Of a DNA stretch of 64,000 nucleotides, positions 61,933 to 64,000 are shown in pieces. Each line of letters starts with the position of its first letter. The first letter of the stretch is position 1. Made by a program: the position numbers and the translations under genes. The stretch is from NCBI RefSeq assembly GCF_000282095.2, contig NZ_AKKC02000008.1, positions 248,001 through 312,000 of the forward strand, written 5' to 3'. The notes under the pieces are model-generated. The model had not been told where the DNA came from. It was given only the letters and a program-made list of their open reading frames with translations, and did no database searches. The DNA is from Rhizobium sp. CF080 (GTDB taxonomy: Bacteria; Pseudomonadota; Alphaproteobacteria; Rhizobiales; Rhizobiaceae).

Positions 61933-63477
61933 CTAGAGGGTCGGTTTGCGCTTAAGCACCTGCTGGATGGCTTGCCATTTCGGGTGAGTGCTGCCTTCTT
62001 CTTCCAGCAATCCCCAGCTGCCCCATTTGTTGGGTTCGCTCATCGACGAAAACGCCGCATAGAGGTCCCCGCCTGCTATTCGCCAGTTCTTGAGATGGCG
62101 AAGATAGAGCTCGCCCATCCGGCGGTCCCGATTGGCTGCAATAAAGAGATTCGTCAGTCTTTCGTTGTTTTCCGCTCCGCTGTGGCCAACGAGATGCTGG
62201 CCTCCCTCATAGGCGTAGAGCTTGACGCCGTATTGCCTGGCAAGCGCTGCCTGTGCCTGGATGGTTTTCTTGTTGTCGGTCTCGAGTTCGTTCTCGAGTG
62301 CCGAGAAGAGGCGGTTGAGTGTCCATCTTGAAACCTCTTCCGCGCGATCCGGCGAACCGAGACCCCCACCGAAATAAGGCGCGATCGCAAGCACATCCGC
62401 GTGAGCCTTCACGCCTTTCCACGACAGGATGGTTTCGCTGGTCCATCCGTTGGCGGATTGCGCCGCATAGACGCCGATGATCCTCTGTCTCGCGGCGCCG
62501 AAAACATCCTCCCAGATGGCCAGCACTTCGCTTGTCCGTTGTGCGTAATAACGGAGCTGGGCTTCATAGTCGTTGCTCGAAAAACCGAGAGCAAGGCCGC
62601 GGCTGCGCGCATGGTCGGCCTGATCGAATGACGTGTTCCAGACTTCGTTGGAATATTCCACATGGATTTTGAGATCCGGGTCGAGGTCCTTCTTGACCTG
62701 CTCGGCGAACCGGCGAACATAGTCGTCGTCCGCAAGATGGGGCATGTTGAACCACGGATCCGATTTGACCAGGTTGCTGAGCTCGATCATGTATTCGAGC
62801 GGCACGCCAAGTTCTGATTTACCGAACTGGCCGGGTCGCTGCCTGTCGCTCCAGCTCCGGACCGCAGAATTATTGGTTCCCATCCAGTCCATGAAACGCA
62901 GGGCCGACATGCCGTTCAGCCGCTCCAGAAATGGCGCCCGGAATGTCTCTTTCGGCACTGGGCCGCGTTCATAGACACGGATATTGCGGATCGGGTCAGC
63001 TGGATCGGTTTCCATGACCATCGAGGTGAAGGGCGCATCTTTCCGCAGATTGCGCACGTCGTCGCGTCCTGGCGATCGAGACTCCAGTTCTGCACCGGCT
63101 ATATAGCCAAGTTTACCCTTGCCATCGTAATGGACCGAAAGCTGGACAGGCAGATTCTTCCGATGCGTGGTAAAGATCAGAAAACTCTCGACGAACGATT
63201 TTGCCGGCACCTCCTTGGGATACCCGTCCGGCGTCATCGGCGGCAGCGGGGTGTCCCATGTGAAGGGCGCGCCTTGGATTTGCACCCGCCAGGGGGAGGC
63301 GTTATAAGCGAGGTTGGAAAAGACCTGCTCCGTCGCCCAGTAACTCATTCCGGTGATGTTCAATCCCATTTCAGCGGGGAACAGGTCCTCGGCTGCGATG
63401 CAGTCGGAAGGCATGCCACCTAAGGTCGGCGCGATTGCGACACTCGACAGCATTTGGAGAAACGTTCGGCGGTTCAA
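61933..63477 (-). CDS. Probable Tat-exported glycoside hydrolase (clan GH-A-like) of a polysaccharide locus
   Basis: 514 residues from a TTG at 63477 (GGAAAGGATC upstream). The frame is open further upstream but that part is Pro/Arg-rich and out of character. The N-terminus MNRRTFLQMLSSVAIAP is a twin-arginine-like signal. Two candidate catalytic glutamates lie in clan GH-A-like settings: Glu278 in HVEYSNEVWN (acid/base, Asn-Glu) and Glu424 in YAYEGGQHL (nucleophile). Similar proteins are called cellulose-binding or hypothetical glycosidases. It could trim or release the exopolysaccharide made by the adjacent cluster. It is divergent from the Wzy-like gene. Substrate unknown. Confidence 0.7.
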   Translation of the reverse strand: MNRRTFLQMLSSVAIAPTLGGMPSDCIAAEDLFPAEMGLNITGMSYWATEQVFSNLAYNASPWRVQIQGAPFTWDTPLPPMTPDGYPKEVPAKSFVESFLIFTTHRKNLPVQLSVHYDGKGKLGYIAGAELESRSPGRDDVRNLRKDAPFTSMVMETDPADPIRNIRVYERGPVPKETFRAPFLERLNGMSALRFMDWMGTNNSAVRSWSDRQRPGQFGKSELGVPLEYMIELSNLVKSDPWFNMPHLADDDYVRRFAEQVKKDLDPDLKIHVEYSNEVWNTSFDQADHARSRGLALGFSSNDYEAQLRYYAQRTSEVLAIWEDVFGAARQRIIGVYAAQSANGWTSETILSWKGVKAHADVLAIAPYFGGGLGSPDRAEEVSRWTLNRLFSALENELETDNKKTIQAQAALARQYGVKLYAYEGGQHLVGHSGAENNERLTNLFIAANRDRRMGELYLRHLKNWRIAGGDLYAAFSSMSEPNKWGSWGLLEEEGSTHPKWQAIQQVLKRKPTL

Positions 63478-63778
63478 GGCAGATCCTTTCCGATGCTGAC
63501 GCCGGCCCGTCGATTTCGGCCGGCGAGAACTGTGGGACGGTCGCCTTGAATCGAATGGCATAGCAGGACCGCAGGCAAGCAAGGCAAATGGCGGTATGGG
63601 GGGTACGATCGGCGTAGGCGCTAGCTCTTTTGGATATGTGTGGAAAGGCGAGCCGGGCGTGTAGCCTAAGCGGAGGCGCGCAGCTGGGGCTGCGTAGTGG
63701 CAAGGGGCAGCCATATGGGGAAAAATCGCAACGTGAGACGTCTTCGCAGGGGTGCGGTATTCAGCCGCGAGACTCTAA
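63478..63778. other. 301-bp divergent region between glycoside hydrolase and Wzy-like genes
   Basis: No gene is seen. It should hold the two divergent promoters, but I can point to no convincing -35/-10 pair or operator. Confidence 0.5.
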
Positions 63779-64000
63779 ATGCCTGAATATCTCCGCGCCC
63801 TAATTTATGTTCTGATCATCAGCGCTCCAGCGCTTTATATCGCCGGCAAGGTCGCCGTGCCCCTCATCGGCGAGGTAGAGTTCAGGCTTTGGCGCAATTG
63901 CTGGATCATTGCGACTTTTGTCACTTTCCTGTCGCGAAGCTTTTTCGATTTCGCGGTCGCGCTCGCGATCATGAGCATATACATCCATCGAAACTCAAGG
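63779..64000 (+). CDS. O-antigen ligase/Wzy-polymerase-like membrane protein (3' end outside window)
   Basis: Only the first 74 residues are present: MPEYLRALIYVLIISAPALY, then a second hydrophobic segment around CWIIATFVTFLSRSFFDFAV. The MPEYLRAL start and the RN-W-----FLS-(N/S)F pattern are what I recall for the N-terminus of O-antigen-ligase-domain proteins (Wzy/WaaL/ExoQ superfamily). These proteins polymerise or ligate polysaccharide at the periplasmic face of the inner membrane. The ribosome-binding site is weak. The gene suggests that an exopolysaccharide biosynthesis cluster continues to the right. Confidence 0.65.
   Translation, partial: MPEYLRALIYVLIISAPALYIAGKVAVPLIGEVEFRLWRNCWIIATFVTFLSRSFFDFAVALAIMSIYIHRNSR

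Overview
The window looks like a high-GC replicon of a Rhizobium/Neorhizobium/Agrobacterium-type alphaproteobacterium. The main reasons are a complete rhaRSTPQUK / rhaDI L-rhamnose locus in the Rhizobium leguminosarum arrangement, repeats resembling RIME (Rhizobium-specific intergenic mosaic elements), a DUF982 gene, and two Dpp-type importers with fused ATPases. The density of catabolic and transport loci suggests a chromid or megaplasmid, but this is inference. I see no tRNA, rRNA, CRISPR array, insertion sequence or replication origin.

Layout. 0-4 kb: the end of a kdgD-like gene, an orphan peptide-type binding protein, uronate dehydrogenase and a mandelate-racemase-family enzyme (uronic acid oxidation). 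4.1-6.1 kb: pseudoazurin behind two matched TTG-N8-CAA sites, and a PHB-depolymerase-family esterase behind a 26-bp near-palindrome. 6.1-16.1 kb: a Dpp-type importer with an AroM-family enzyme (leftward) and a DUF917 plus hydantoinase/oxoprolinase pair (rightward). Between them lies a regulator made of an AroM domain fused to a LuxR helix-turn-helix. Both promoters carry the same 22-bp palindrome exactly 20 bp from the -10 element. 16.3-18.5 kb: FAD-linked 2-hydroxyacid dehydrogenase and a GntR regulator. 18.5-29.5 kb: the rhamnose regulon, with a twin DeoR operator between rhaR and rhaD. 29.5-41 kb: PatB-type C-S lyase, an MdtABC-type RND efflux operon, DUF982, FAH-family and YghU-type GST genes. 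41.2-50.5 kb: a second Dpp-type importer with a COG3964 amidohydrolase, a RidA-like protein, a SelA-like PLP enzyme and an IclR regulator. 50.7-52.5 kb: small uncharacterised genes.

52.4-64 kb is a surface or secretion locus. It holds a LuxR/CsgD-like regulator, a very Gly/Asn/Gln-rich protein, a 670-residue repeat protein, a type I secretion ABC exporter with an atypical H-loop, its membrane-fusion partner, a probable Tat-exported glycoside hydrolase, and the start of an O-antigen-ligase/Wzy-like membrane protein. The two putative cargo proteins share two short repeat motifs, so they are probably partners.

The two strongest candidates for undescribed biology are (i) the AroM-LuxR regulator, a racemase-like domain with both candidate catalytic cysteines changed to serine, together with its matched operators and hydantoin-type regulon, and (ii) the two-cargo type I secretion locus. 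Starts given below were chosen from ribosome-binding-site position and are often shorter than the longest open frame.
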